From Combretum micranthum (Eukaryota > Streptophyta > Magnoliopsida > Myrtales > Combretaceae), in NCBI GenBank assembly GCA_024138025.1, contig JAMXBD010000013.1, positions 62,001 through 126,000 on the forward strand: a stretch of 64,000 bases of DNA. Direction: 5' to 3'. Shown piece after piece: positions 10,560 to 23,500 of the stretch. The notes below the pieces were generated by a model. That model ran no database searches. It was not told the origin of the DNA and saw only the letters and a program-made list of their open reading frames with translations. The position numbers were made by a program, and so were the translations under genes. The first letter of the stretch is position 1, and every line of letters starts with the position of its first letter.

Positions 10560-11578
10560 TCAAAAGTTTGTGTCCCTCCTATCACCAGCAGTTTCTATTC
10601 CTAACCAAGGGGGAAATTGTTTGTACTATTCCACTTTTGCTGTCTGAAGTACCTTTTACCCAAATCCTGTGAGGATCCTCGCATACGTTTAAACATCTGT
10701 TGATTGCTAGCATATGGAACTTCAATTTCTGCATGATTAGAGATCATCATGCTGGGACCAATTTCATCGTGCACTTAGAACTGGTACTGCATTTATCAAG
10801 CTGCCTTCCTCCACAGAGTTACAAGTCCAAGAATCAACAGTGCATTCAGAGAGCCGACGTTTATGATCCGAGGATATGAAGGTAAAGGTGGAAAGGGATG
10901 GAAAGCATGCCAGGAGCAATGCCCAACATTCATCATTCTCTGTCCCAGGCGTTCCAAATTTTAAGAATAGTTAAAGGAATCACCATATGAGACAGGCATG
11001 CGTGACAAATGAATCTTTCTGAGGATGGCTCATAACTGCATCAGTAGGGGCATGCATATTCTCCTGAGAGATATCCATTGCGGTTGTTGAAGCATTTGAA
11101 GAAACCTGTGATGTCTCAAATGAGGGTGAAAATCCAGGTGGAATGTCCTCAATGCCATTTTGTTCGCTAGGTTTATCTGGAGAACACAGAACATGCACAC
11201 TTCCAGGACAACCACCTTCAGTTGGACTAGCTCGTTTTTCCTTATGCTGAAGTAACACTGAATCTAAATTTGGTTCTGCTGGCTGATCCCAGCGGCTCTT
11301 GCGCTTGCGAATTCTTGTCCCATTGGTCAAGCTGCTTTCAGTCGATACTACATCACAGTCCTGAGTATTGGTGATGGAGGAAGCCGTTGCAATAATTGAC
11401 TGCCTAACGCAATCAATTGCTTCTGTTGGCCTCACACTACGGTCATAGCGGCTACTGTTTGATCCAGAGGGTCCACTGTGACTCAATCCCTAAAGCCATC
11501 ATCTCTATCTGCATAGCAGAGTTTCCTGATATTTCTGGGAAGCCACCTATCTCGGAAGTTCCGAGCAATTTGATGAAC
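10560..11578 (-). CDS. ASHH2: ASHH2 exon 17: terminal exon, multiple frame breaks
   Basis: The exon starts after TTTTATCAG with [17 protein letters not shown], a signature of the ASHH2 C-terminus. The frame breaks near 11488 (GFRD followed by TGA; the next frame continues [14 protein letters not shown]). A 168-codon frame then holds [10 protein letters not shown] and [11 protein letters not shown], both family motifs. From about 11030 to the end, family-like pieces sit in different frames: [40 protein letters not shown] and PPWLG, with the last ending at TGA 10560-10562. Each switch needs only a one- or two-base indel, mostly at homopolymers. The exact protein end is therefore inferred. Confidence 0.75.
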
Positions 11579-14500
11579 CTGATAAAACGAGCATATCCAT
11601 CTTACTAGAAGTTTATAAAGTAATTGCAGTTTATAATATATATGGTCAACAACAAGATGCAATAATCTAATACCTCCAAAGAAATTCTGCATAACCCATA
11701 TCATCATGGTGAATTGAAAACATCAATAATATTTTAAATGACCAACAAAGCTAAGAGACTGGACCTTACCTGTTTGTCATCATGTTCTGTCAGTGATAAG
11801 ATAGACTCCCGAAAGCTGCAATAGATATTCTCAAACTTTCAATCACATACAAATAAGATGAAAGCGCAACTTATAACATCCTTTTTTCGAGTAAGGAGTA
11901 AGGTTTTCAAGGAAAAACAAATTAATAAAAGTGAAAGTGCCTTACCTCTCCATTCCAGGACATGGTGGGCCAACATTAATGTGATCCACTGTGAGAATCT
12001 CCCTCATGGCTAAATACTCTAGGACCTGCAAAAGAAAAACCGGTAGCTTAGTAACCATAATTTTTCTGAGTGCTCTTATGATGGTAATTCTATGAAAGAT
12101 TTATTTCTGTAGATGTCCATCTACCACCGGTGAGATTTCACTGACAGCAGAAGAACCTTGCTCCACAGGGACACTAACACTATATTACCTAAGCCATTCT
12201 CGCCATTTTTTGAAGGGCAAATGAATAAAGACTTTACATGTTGAGCTAGAATCCAGATACAAACGATAAGCAACATGTTGGCACATTTTAAGGCATTTAT
12301 TCTTCTACACTTTCAAGGAGGAAGAACCACTGCCTAAGGCAATTAAACCTAAATTCAGATAGTGAAAATTGAATATTTAATATGCAACTAGAGAGAAAAA
12401 TCTTAGGTGAAATTTACTAATTTGCCTCAAACCTCAGGAAAACTTTATACTTGATATGAAAAAATTGCATCAACCAATTAAACCAAAAAAAAAAAAAAAA
12501 AGCATCAATCCAACCATAGGTAATCAGTAGAGGACCTTGAGAAGCTTGCGAAGAATTGGAATTTTCTTGAAATCCTTTCTGTACTGTTTCATGATGTTGT
12601 GCAGCATCCGCAGACCTAAAATTCAAAAAGTAACTTTTAAAACTATATTCATCAGCCACCCAATTCAGTTGTATCAATAAAAAGGATTATCTCAACAAAA
12701 CTGATTGTGGGAACTACCATTTTTGTTGATAATGTCAGTCAATACAACTCGGGATCTTGTCTTTAGAAGTGCATCAAGGATCATTGAAAGATCCCGATTA
12801 CTGCAAGAGATTCGGAGCACAGATTAAAGTTAAACCCAAAAAAAGATGATAGTGAAAAATGGGCACTCAAAAATCCAAAAAACAAAAATAAAAGTCAGAC
12901 CTCTGAATTGCTTCCCATGGCTGTTATCACCTGAAGCAGCAGTTAGAAGCAAGAGCTTCAAGTACCCTCTAGGTGCATCCTATAATTAAAATACAAAAAT
13001 CAATAGCATAGTGATCATAGGAGCAAAACAAGATTCCTATCTTTCATAAGACATACTAAATTATAACTGGAAAAAGCTTAAAAAAAAAAAAAAAAAAAGT
13101 AGAGTTAGACAAAAATCATTTCTGTTTTATAAATGAGGAAAATTAAATTTCACTGATACATGTTCAGGTACATAAGAAAAATACAAAAATATGTAAAGCC
13201 AAAAGTTAGCGGAGAAGATGTAGAGACAAGGTAACAGCATGAAAAGCACAGATGCTTAATAGACTTTAAAACAGAAGATACAAGTATTTCGACCCCTTTG
13301 AGAAACCTTTTGTCAGTAAAGAAATAACATTTTTTTTAATAATATATATATATTTATGCATTTGATATAGCTGATAATTGCAAAAAAAGGAACTCCCAGC
13401 ACAAGGTGGAGAACTCAAAGATGCAGGTGGGAAATTGACCATACAATCTAACAGCAATTTTTATGAGGATCAAAAGTTAAAATCTCACTAAAAATGAAAT
13501 TCCAAAAAGTTACTTACTTTCCTTTTGCTGATTCCACCATCAGCATCCAGTAACTCATTGAGTTTCTCTTGAACTGCAAGGATTATGCATAGTAAGAAAA
13601 AGAATATATCAATGAATAAAAAATTCCTTCCCAACAATGTAATCAGATCAGAAAGTAACCAACCTGCCTCAAACCGTCCTTCAACAGTTTTTTTAGGTTT
13701 CAATGGAAACTGCTGAGCCTTGCTGGCCATGCCCATAGATTTGTTTGCACTGTGGAAAGAATTGCCTCCTTTGCCCCTCTTGACAGAGCTTGGTAACTTA
13801 GAAACTGTCCTACCAGTATGTAATTTTTGAGAAGATTTCTCATCAACCGTATCTGGTTTTGTTTTTCCGCCAGCATCTTGGGAAAGAGAATTGTTGTGTA
13901 ACTTCTTGAGAGATGTCTCTGATTTTTCAGGGCCATTCAAATTAACATCCAATGGATCTTTTTCAACAGCCTCCTCCTGATGTACAAACACAGGAATGGC
14001 TGTTGCATCCTTCCTCCCATGAGTGATATCCACCAGTGAAGCAGAAGGTGGAGAATTTTCAGCAGGATGATTGACAGATAATGATCGATCTATTGTAGAA
14101 ATGGCACCAGAGGAATCATCAACAGAGTCACTACTGCATTTAGTAATCGGCAGCAGATCAGCTGATGACTTTGCTGATACATCCACTTCACCACCTTTGT
14201 CCTCATTCTTTACATCTGAATTTTCAACTTTAGTAAATGAACTGGTCTCTGGAACAATATCACGCAATGTGTCGACAAGATTCCCATCTTCAAGAAGCAT
14301 CACTGGCTCTGGATACTCATCATCTGAATCAACTTGAACAATCACTTCAGTGTTAAGTGGATCACCTCCTATGTAGCCTCGACACAGAGGTGAACCACAC
14401 ACACACTTTTTGGCTGCAGCACCAAATACACGCACATAATTATAGTCGAACGTAACCTCTTCACCCTGAAACAAATGGATAATTTGTCTTAAAATACTTG

Positions 14501-17500
14501 GAAAACCAATGTCTTCAAAGGATATGGCTATTTTAATCAGCTAAAAAATAAACAACAAAAGCTTCATCTTATTGGTTTTTGTTCCCTCTGCTTTTCCTTT
14601 CTCCCCCCAAACAACAACAACATTTCTGGGGCCCTTTTCAGTTGGTTCTTCTAGTAGACAACCTTGTCCCAGATGACAAGCTCTCTACACATGCTTCATA
14701 GTAAATAAAAATAAGGAATAACTCAAGCAAATAGTTAACCAAAAAAGTTGAACCAAGCAAAGCAGCATAAGCTACATTTATCGATAAACTACTTGTTCTT
14801 TATGAACAGTCAATTGCATCTTCTTTTTCCACTTAGAGTAATAAATTTCCAGTATAAATTCTATCAAGCTTGTGTTGCCCTTTCTCAGTTCTGAAGGAAG
14901 GCACCAAAATGGAGATGAAAAATTCTTCCTTGATCAAAGCTCGACTCTCAGATTAACCTTTCTCCTATGATTACATTTCAGGGAGGCAGAGAACCAACTA
15001 TAGTTCTATTTAATACAAAATTTCATGAGGCTAAAAAGAAGGTGGAAAGAAATTTGTGAAACCTACCTAAAGAACTAAGGAAAATAGGTGTGGTTTTTGG
15101 TTCAAACAGACTCTTATTGGCATCAAGCCCTTGTTGTTTTAACGTTTGGGTGAAACATTTAACCATCTCAAATCAACTCAACCATACAGCATTCTGCTGC
15201 TATCCATACATGTCAGCAATATGCCGGAAATATTTTGATCAGTGACAAGCTTGATATTTACTGAAACTGAAATTAAGACCAACATCCAACTAAATTAGCA
15301 ATGTAAACTGCGCAACCAACTGAGGTAGTAGAGCATCAACTATACGTGCAAAGTAGTAGGAAGGGATAGAAAGGAGGAAAAAAAAAAAATTTCTTTTTTA
15401 CCATTGTCTCGTGTTTCTACAATTGACTCTTCAGATTTAGAATTTGAGACATTCAACTGCTGTATCTGTATAAAATTTAGTGGGTCATTTTTCCCCTACT
15501 ATGAGAAAAGGACCATGCAAAAGCACCCATGGTTGTCTTAACTCTTTACAAGATCAAATACAAGACCTCAACCCATGAAACGCTATACAATAGATCAAAA
15601 AATGTAAAAGCTATAGTAACCCACCCAATTCACACAATAGAAAAATCTGTTTAGTTCCATTAAAAGTGAACCTGAAACCTTCTATGTAACCATTTATATC
15701 TGGGAAGTACAATGGCATGTTGCTCAGAGCATTAAAAAGAAAGGCATATTTATCATCATGTAGACATGTGAGGAAACAGCAAGCCAAGCACTAAAATCAT
15801 AACAGCATACTTATACCTTCTTGAGATCCCTTAATGCAAAAAGTCCAATGCAGATTTCTCCATTCACCATCCACTGTTCATGTAAATGCCAAAATAAAGA
15901 AAATCAACTTACCAAAATAAAATTCGAAATTAGCTTAAAGTCAATAAAGACAAGACTAACTAAAAAGAATAACTGCCAAAACCAAAACTTGAACATAGAC
16001 TGTGAGATTCAGAAAAACTCCTAATGTGTACTGTGATATCATGATCTGGGATGAGATATCCTAACAACAAGAAAAGCATGCAGATCCTGTACTTTTATGC
16101 TTCACTGATTAAAACATCTATTTTCTGCTGAATCCTTGTGAAGTATGAGGAGAGGCAGTGCAAACAAAGAAGCTAGGTGTGCAATCAAAAAGATACAGGT
16201 TCCCCACATCCCAGAATCAGGGGATATTGCCTTCAACACCAACTACAAGGAGCATCTTAAGTATGCCAATGCACAAATTAACAGTGCACAATTACCTTCT
16301 CTGTTCGACAATTAGGCTCACAGCTATGGTTTATGAAACGCCCCAGATTCCCTTTAGCACTTGCATCAATAACCTGATAATTAAAAAAGTTTTGTAATAT
16401 GATCATGATTCAACAAATATCTAACAAAGAAAGCATGAGCTCATTTGTTGAAGAAAATTGTAACCAGAATCGCAACAAGGTGATCTAAAGTCTTATTCTA
16501 AGGGGAAATTTCAATGGTAGAAAAGTTACATAATACATGTCCATTCTTCTACAGGTTCACAATCAGATGTAGCATTGCCAATCCTGTGATGCTGTAGAGT
16601 GTTTAGTCTACTATTTATACCACATTTGGGGAAACCATTTTACTCTTATTATCGGTAAGACTATGAGTGCAGTAAAGAAACTCAATTCAACCCCATATGA
16701 TCCTTGTGTAATGGGGATTTGGATGCTCTTTCACCTAGTTGGGTAAGGTCAAAATTGATCAGGGAAAGTAATGCCTAGTATGCTAAAACACCACAAGAAG
16801 CCCCATGGACATGGAGAAAAATACTGTGAACAATAGATTAAGCAAAATCTCTTCTCAAATGGAAAGAGGGCCCTTAAATCCACCATTGGCATGATGAATG
16901 GCATCCAAAAGGTCCATTGGCTAAATGGTTAGGGGAAATAGTTATTTATTCTAGTGGTTGGTCAAAACGAACTTGCCAATTAAGAAGAGATCTCTGGCAT
17001 ATTAAACCCCCGCAAAAACCCTCTTGGATGTGGAGAAAGACATTGCTAGCAAGAAATTTAGCAATATCTCTTCTCAAATGGAAAGCGGACAGTGGCCACC
17101 TTTGGTATGATGATTGGCACCTGAAAGATCCATGGGTCAAGTGACTGGAGGAAAGAGTTATTTATTCTAGCAGTTGGTCAAGACAAATTTGCCATTGTTC
17201 CATAATAAATGATGACAGTTGGATGTCACCGAAGAAATATGGGAAATAATAAAGCTGACTTGGGAAACTATCTTCCTCCAAATGTAACTCAAAGAAAATA
17301 GGCAGCTCTGGCACCAATTCCCCACCGTAGCGCTATCTATCAGAATGAGATACAAGGTTTTGAAAGAAATGGTTCTAATGTGGCTTGGTTCAAGTCACAA
17401 ATACTGAGGCATGAATCTTTCACTTGGTTGATTGGAAGACAAAGGCTTTACGCTAAATAAACTAAAAGATAGTGATGTGTTAAAGAAAGCATTCAATGCT

Positions 17501-20500
17501 TGCTATTTGCGTGGAGCCAAGGAGGAAAATCGTAACCATTTGTTTAATCTAAAATAAACTTCGTTGCCCATTAAGTGAGAAAGATATAACTAAAGACTGT
17601 ACTTCTTTTCAACTCAGAGTTGGGGTTGAATATATGTAGAGGAAAGCAGCATCAGTGATTCCCAACATTTGGAAGCAAAGGAATCAACAACAAATTGGTA
17701 AACATCCTTGTGATCCAAATATTTTAGCCAGAAGAGTATGCATTGCGTTAAATCAACAATGAATTGGTGTACATTCTCACAATCCAAAACTTAATGAGTA
17801 AGTTTATCAAGGAATTTGCTTACGTGGATTCACAATTGCTCTCTTTTTTTTTTTTTTTTTTCCTTTTTTTTTGGGAAGCATTCACATGTATGAATTATAT
17901 TATATAGTGAAAACTAAGATCTTTTCATTATGTAAGAGTTTTATGCCTTAATTACTGTCCAATACCTTTAGCTTCATGCACCATACATTAGCTGGTTAAG
18001 AAATAATGCTCTGAATATTGTACCTCAAATTTTACCTGATCTAGCCATTTCATATGAACTAATCATGCCTACAGTCTCTTGCTGTATTTAGTTTTGCCAA
18101 TATCTTATTGTACCTCAAATTTTACCTGATCTAGCCATTTCATATGAACTAATCATGCCTACAGTCTCTTGCTGTATTTAGTTTTGCCAATATCTTATTG
18201 TACCTCAAATTTTACCTGATCTAGCCATTTCATATGAACTAATCATGCCTACAGTCTCTTGCTGTATTTAGTTTTGCCAATATCTTATTTGTCAATATGA
18301 CCCTCCTTTATAATATCAATACCCCCTTTTAATAAGGTTTGATAACCTAAGCACTAGGCATTAGATTATGAAATGAACCTAGTATCAGATTACGATTGTA
18401 AGTTGAAAGTATGCAAAGTTTCCAGGGTATCGCTGCAGAGATTTACTTCATCATTTCTTAGAAAAAACCCCTTAGTTACCATAATAAGAACTATGTCACA
18501 GGTTTGTATTAAAAGAATAGATTCGCCTCCATAAAATAAAAATAGATATCAATTTCCAAGAATTAGTATGAAAGTATCATGCATCACAAGCTACAGATGG
18601 AATTGTGTCTTCAACAATAAATATCTATAATTTTGCATGAGACGACATGAAACTCTAACCTCACTGCCATTTAGTGTCATGAAATAGAAATGCTTATGAC
18701 CCTTCGAAGCATATTCTCGTTGTCGTTCCTCGTATGTGGGCATATCAAGCACCTGAATTGAAATAGCAATTTTTCCAAGAATTTAAACGCTGGAGCAACA
18801 ACTAACTAGCAGATGCACTAGCACATCAGAAAGCATGGAATAGATGGCAAAGGAAACAGTATTATAGAAAACGTAATAAAAAACTAAGCTACAAGCAAGA
18901 GCATACAATAGATGCTCAATTTTAGAACATTAGATATTATCAGGTAAAATTCAGAATTCAGTGTACCAACAAACATCCCATTCTTTTTCAACTATCAATC
19001 AAGTAAGAAAACAATCAGCCAGCGACTGGAAAAGGCATGGTGAAAAAGCAAAATTTCTTCCAAAACAAGCACATACCCCCAAGGGAAAAAATATCATGTT
19101 AATTGATTTATAAACAAAAAATTTTAAAAAAAAGTTGATTATGTTATATTTATGCAGCTTCCAGCAATTATTATGCATTCCATAATAAAACAGTGTATTA
19201 AGAGAGAGAAAGCAACAGCCAAGGCATAATATGCACAAAAATTATATCCATAAATGCTTGTTTATGCATAAAGAACTCATGGCTCCAATTTATGATAGGA
19301 TAGCTCCTGTTTTTCACAGAAAGTGTCAAAAGCATTCCTGAGTTATTTTCAGTGATTTCTGACTTTTAAGAAGTACTAGCAGATATCAGGATTCCTTTCA
19401 GTAATAAATCCCCAAGTACAAGTTGATTTCCAAAACCAGTTCACTGGACGGATGTATGATCAGTAACACTTTTTTCCATAAAGTTAAAAGAAATAAATAC
19501 AAAAGCAGCCCCAAACAAGTACCACAATATTGAGCACGAAGATTCTGAATTACCTCCCCAACATATTCAATGATAAATCCTCCCTTGGGCACATCCTGTA
19601 GCATTTGCAGCCCGTAACCTTTCTTTCCACATCGAAACCATTGCATTTTGGCATAGTTGCGTTTTTGAAACTGTAGGTATAGATACAAACTTATTTGCAT
19701 AACTATAGAATGCTAATTAGATAATTACCTTAAAAAGAGAATGCAAGCTAGATAAATTAACTTGCCCATGAAGGAAGAGAAAAGAAGAGAGGAAGGGGTA
19801 AGAAAACATACTTGTTGATTAGAACAAAGGTCCCCACATGGGCAGGTTCCTTGAACGCATTCAATGTTCAACATCCGATTCAGGCATTCATCCACAACCC
19901 AATCTGCCATCTGACCGGGGTTTGCAATGGCAAACCATGACCTGACATTAATAAAAAAAATAATTAATTAATTAAAGGAAAAGAAGCTAAGACTAAGAAA
20001 TCATAAGCTGACAGACACATAAAACAAATGGAGATCTCTTAAATAAAAAGATGGAATGGATATAAGAATTCTATATGAGAAGATAGGAACACACAAGTTG
20101 TAGTAATTTCTCCTAATTTAAATAGAAGATCAAAATATGGCAACAATTAAACCAGTAAACCAATATGCAGCATATAACTTTATTTTCTTGATAAACCGTC
20201 CACTCTAATTGATGAAGGAAAAGTACAGAGGAAAAGCAAAACAACCCACACTTGAAATACTTGATACAGCTACAATAACACCAAAAATATGTGTCAAACC
20301 ACAACTAAGTGCTGAATGCCTACTTATTCGCCTTTCCAGAAACCCATCCATGCTGAAATTTCTTCCATCACTCATGAAGGTACTTATGCAGCCAAAGCCC
20401 ATATATCATCTTACTTCTGACTAAAGGGTGCCCTTGGCTACCAAATATAGGCTTTAATAATGCAAGGACTAAGAAATTATCTCACATAAATACATAGCAG

Positions 20501-23500
20501 ACTTGACCATTTTATCTTTTAAAGTAGCAACCTTAGCTCATCCATTGCAGCCAGAAGAGCACATGGAGTAAAAGAAATGCTTGATACAGCTAAAATGACC
20601 CAAAATTATGTGTGGAACCACGATTATGTGCTGGCTGTCTTGTTGTTTGCCTTTCCACAAACCCACCCATGCTGAAACATTTTTCATCACTCATAAAGTA
20701 CTTATACAATGAAAACCCAGATATCCTCTTACATCTGACAGACGGGTGCCCTGATGGCTACCATATAGGCTCTAATATTGTAACAGATACTTTGTATTAA
20801 AAAATTATCTCACACAAATAGAGTTGGCTATTTCATCTTTTAAAGCGGAACCCTTAGCTCATTCACTGCTGCCAGGAGAACAAATGGAGTAAAAGGATGT
20901 GTCCTCACCTCATCAATAGTTTGGGACCGCCGACTTCGATGCAAAAACTTATTTGAATCAATTTGAATGAATGATGATTGCTGGAAAACTACAATACAAA
21001 AACACAAATTAATATTCCCAGTTATGTTTTAAGCATAGAAATATTTCATCAGTAACCCCCCAAAAAATTAGTTATTAGAAAGGGGGCAAAAAAATAAAAC
21101 CTGGGAGTCGTCTCAATTCCAGTTCTTTATAATTTCGACGTCCACAATAGTCATCATCTTCCCCAGATGCATCTGATATTTCTAACTCAGCATTAATTTC
21201 TGCATTAGACTTCTCTTGTCGGATTGAACAATCAGCAAACTTTTTATCCATGTTGTCTGCACAGGTCCTTCACAAAGCACAAAGATAATAAAATTAGACA
21301 ACCACATACTATCAAGAAAAAAACAAAGAAAATGGCCACATTCGCTCTTGTAAACATAAATAACACACTAGCTGAATTTATATATGATATCTAATACTAA
21401 GCAGCCCAGCTCGGAGAGAAGCAAGATTGATACACTTAAATTCTCAGAAGCTCCAGGTATAAAATTTGTTTACGTATTGTTGAACTATTTTCTACTGACA
21501 TTATAAATGATGTTATAATAAATTTTCCAAACTTCCATATATGCATCTACCATACTTACTAGAAATGATAAGCTGTCGCTTAGTTTTCAAAAAAGATGAG
21601 AAGAGTTCAGAGACAGGGGCGTTTGTAAGGATATTCCCAAGCATTGAACTGTTTAAGCACAAGTATTCCTAGAAGGCTTTGGGGAAAGAAGGGGTACTCC
21701 TAAGTCATTGATAAGGAGATTCCTAAGCATTGAACTGTAAAAGATCTTTGTTACTACTCAAAATTTAGAAGAGTTGAGAGACAGGCGTTTGTAAAGAATT
21801 GGGCCCATTTCAATAAAGTGGCGTATAGATGCTGTACATAGAACAAGAAAAGTTGAAACTGATTAATTCAACTTGTAACACCTTGGAGCAGTTAGAAAAC
21901 TAAACAAACAATTCATTTTGGACAACAGAGGATGACAATGCATTTTCCAACAAGCCTTCACCCACCCAAAACCAACACCCACCACCCCCCACCCCCACCC
22001 CCCCCCCCCCAAAAAAAATAAATGAAGTTTTGGCTCCTAGAAATGTTGGCCTTCAACCCCAATAAAGATGAATTAGTGTGCCATTCTTACATCTTCAATG
22101 ATACTGTCTATTGCTAGGTCCCGTAATAGGTGATAAAACACCTCCATCTCCGGAATGAAAAGCTGAGGAGATAAAAAAGTCTCATTACCTTAGTCCTTTA
22201 AGGCTTAGAAAATAGTAGTACCCCACTAGATCCCTATTTAGATTAACAAAATGTCTAAGGGAAGCAATACGTTGTATTACCCATCCAATGTGAAAAACCT
22301 AGAGCATGCAAAAGTTGGTTGAGGAAGTTCCAATTCACCATGTTGTATGCCTTAACGATATGAGTTTTTATAGCACAACTAGGACTCCCGGAGCGATTGT
22401 GATAGCCCTTGGCCCTTGATCAACTCTTAAGAATCAAAATGCTGTCAACAACACAACTATCTTTTATAAAAACAATTTGCTCCATCTCCACTAAGTAAGG
22501 AAGAAAATGTCAAAAGCATTTGTAAAGATTTTGAATAAATATGAGAAGCAAGAAGTGTATGAATCGATAGATTTGAGTAGCTCAACAAAGAAGAATCTTG
22601 AATTGCAAGCATGAGAACCACACCAATGATCTCACAAAAATAAGCTTCAATGGCTGTACTGGATTTTCACCTTAATTCATATGGCCTCATTAATAAAGAT
22701 CTATCAGAACTGAGAAAAAATAAGATGAAGCTTCCTTTTTGATGTTGCTTCAACCAAGGGGGGAAAAAAAACAGGAGAAATTTTGATCCACTAGGACTAG
22801 CCATTTAACAAAACCAATTCAACATGACCCAAGATTTACCGGCAGAATCTACACTAATGGCACATAACCTCTTATTGAGCTACCATCTTGCAGGCACAAC
22901 CTTGTGACACTACCAAAAGCAACATTCAATGCAGCAAAGATATTAGACTATTCAAGCTTCAGGACCAGCTCACCGTCCAAGATGGAAGTAATACCAGAAA
23001 TATCTATATTAGGATGATATAGAAAGGGTAAATCTTGTTATCTATTGTTATCTATCTTGATTTATGTGCTTGTCAGGAGATAATTTTTAGCTTTGTTTCA
23101 GGAAAAGATATACAATTAGATCTGTTGTAATCCTTAGTTTTGGAAAGCTAAGTCATAAAACTTGTACAAAAACACTGTTGGAACAAGAATTGCATCGCGC
23201 TTTCCTAATTATTTTCATAACAAGCCAGAAGTCTAATTATTTCTCCAACCATCATCCTATGTAGCCTGGCTTATAAGATTAGAGAATTATTCCTAACGAG
23301 CCTCACAATCAGAGACTGAAGAGTTTTCTCCAACCATGATCTTATTTAGAAGTCGCATTTTATGACATGAATTTTCCTTTCAAATTCAGACCTCACCAAA
23401 TGAAAGCATTTGGAAATTGGAAGATGGTTGGGGCAGTTTTCTTCAATAAAAAAGTTCCATCATAATGCCTGTAGATCTAATGATTCATCTTCTTATGATG

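Noticed and set aside
18021..18290. CRISPR-like repeat array
   Set aside because: Units are 90 bp, contiguous, without spacers, in a plant intron.
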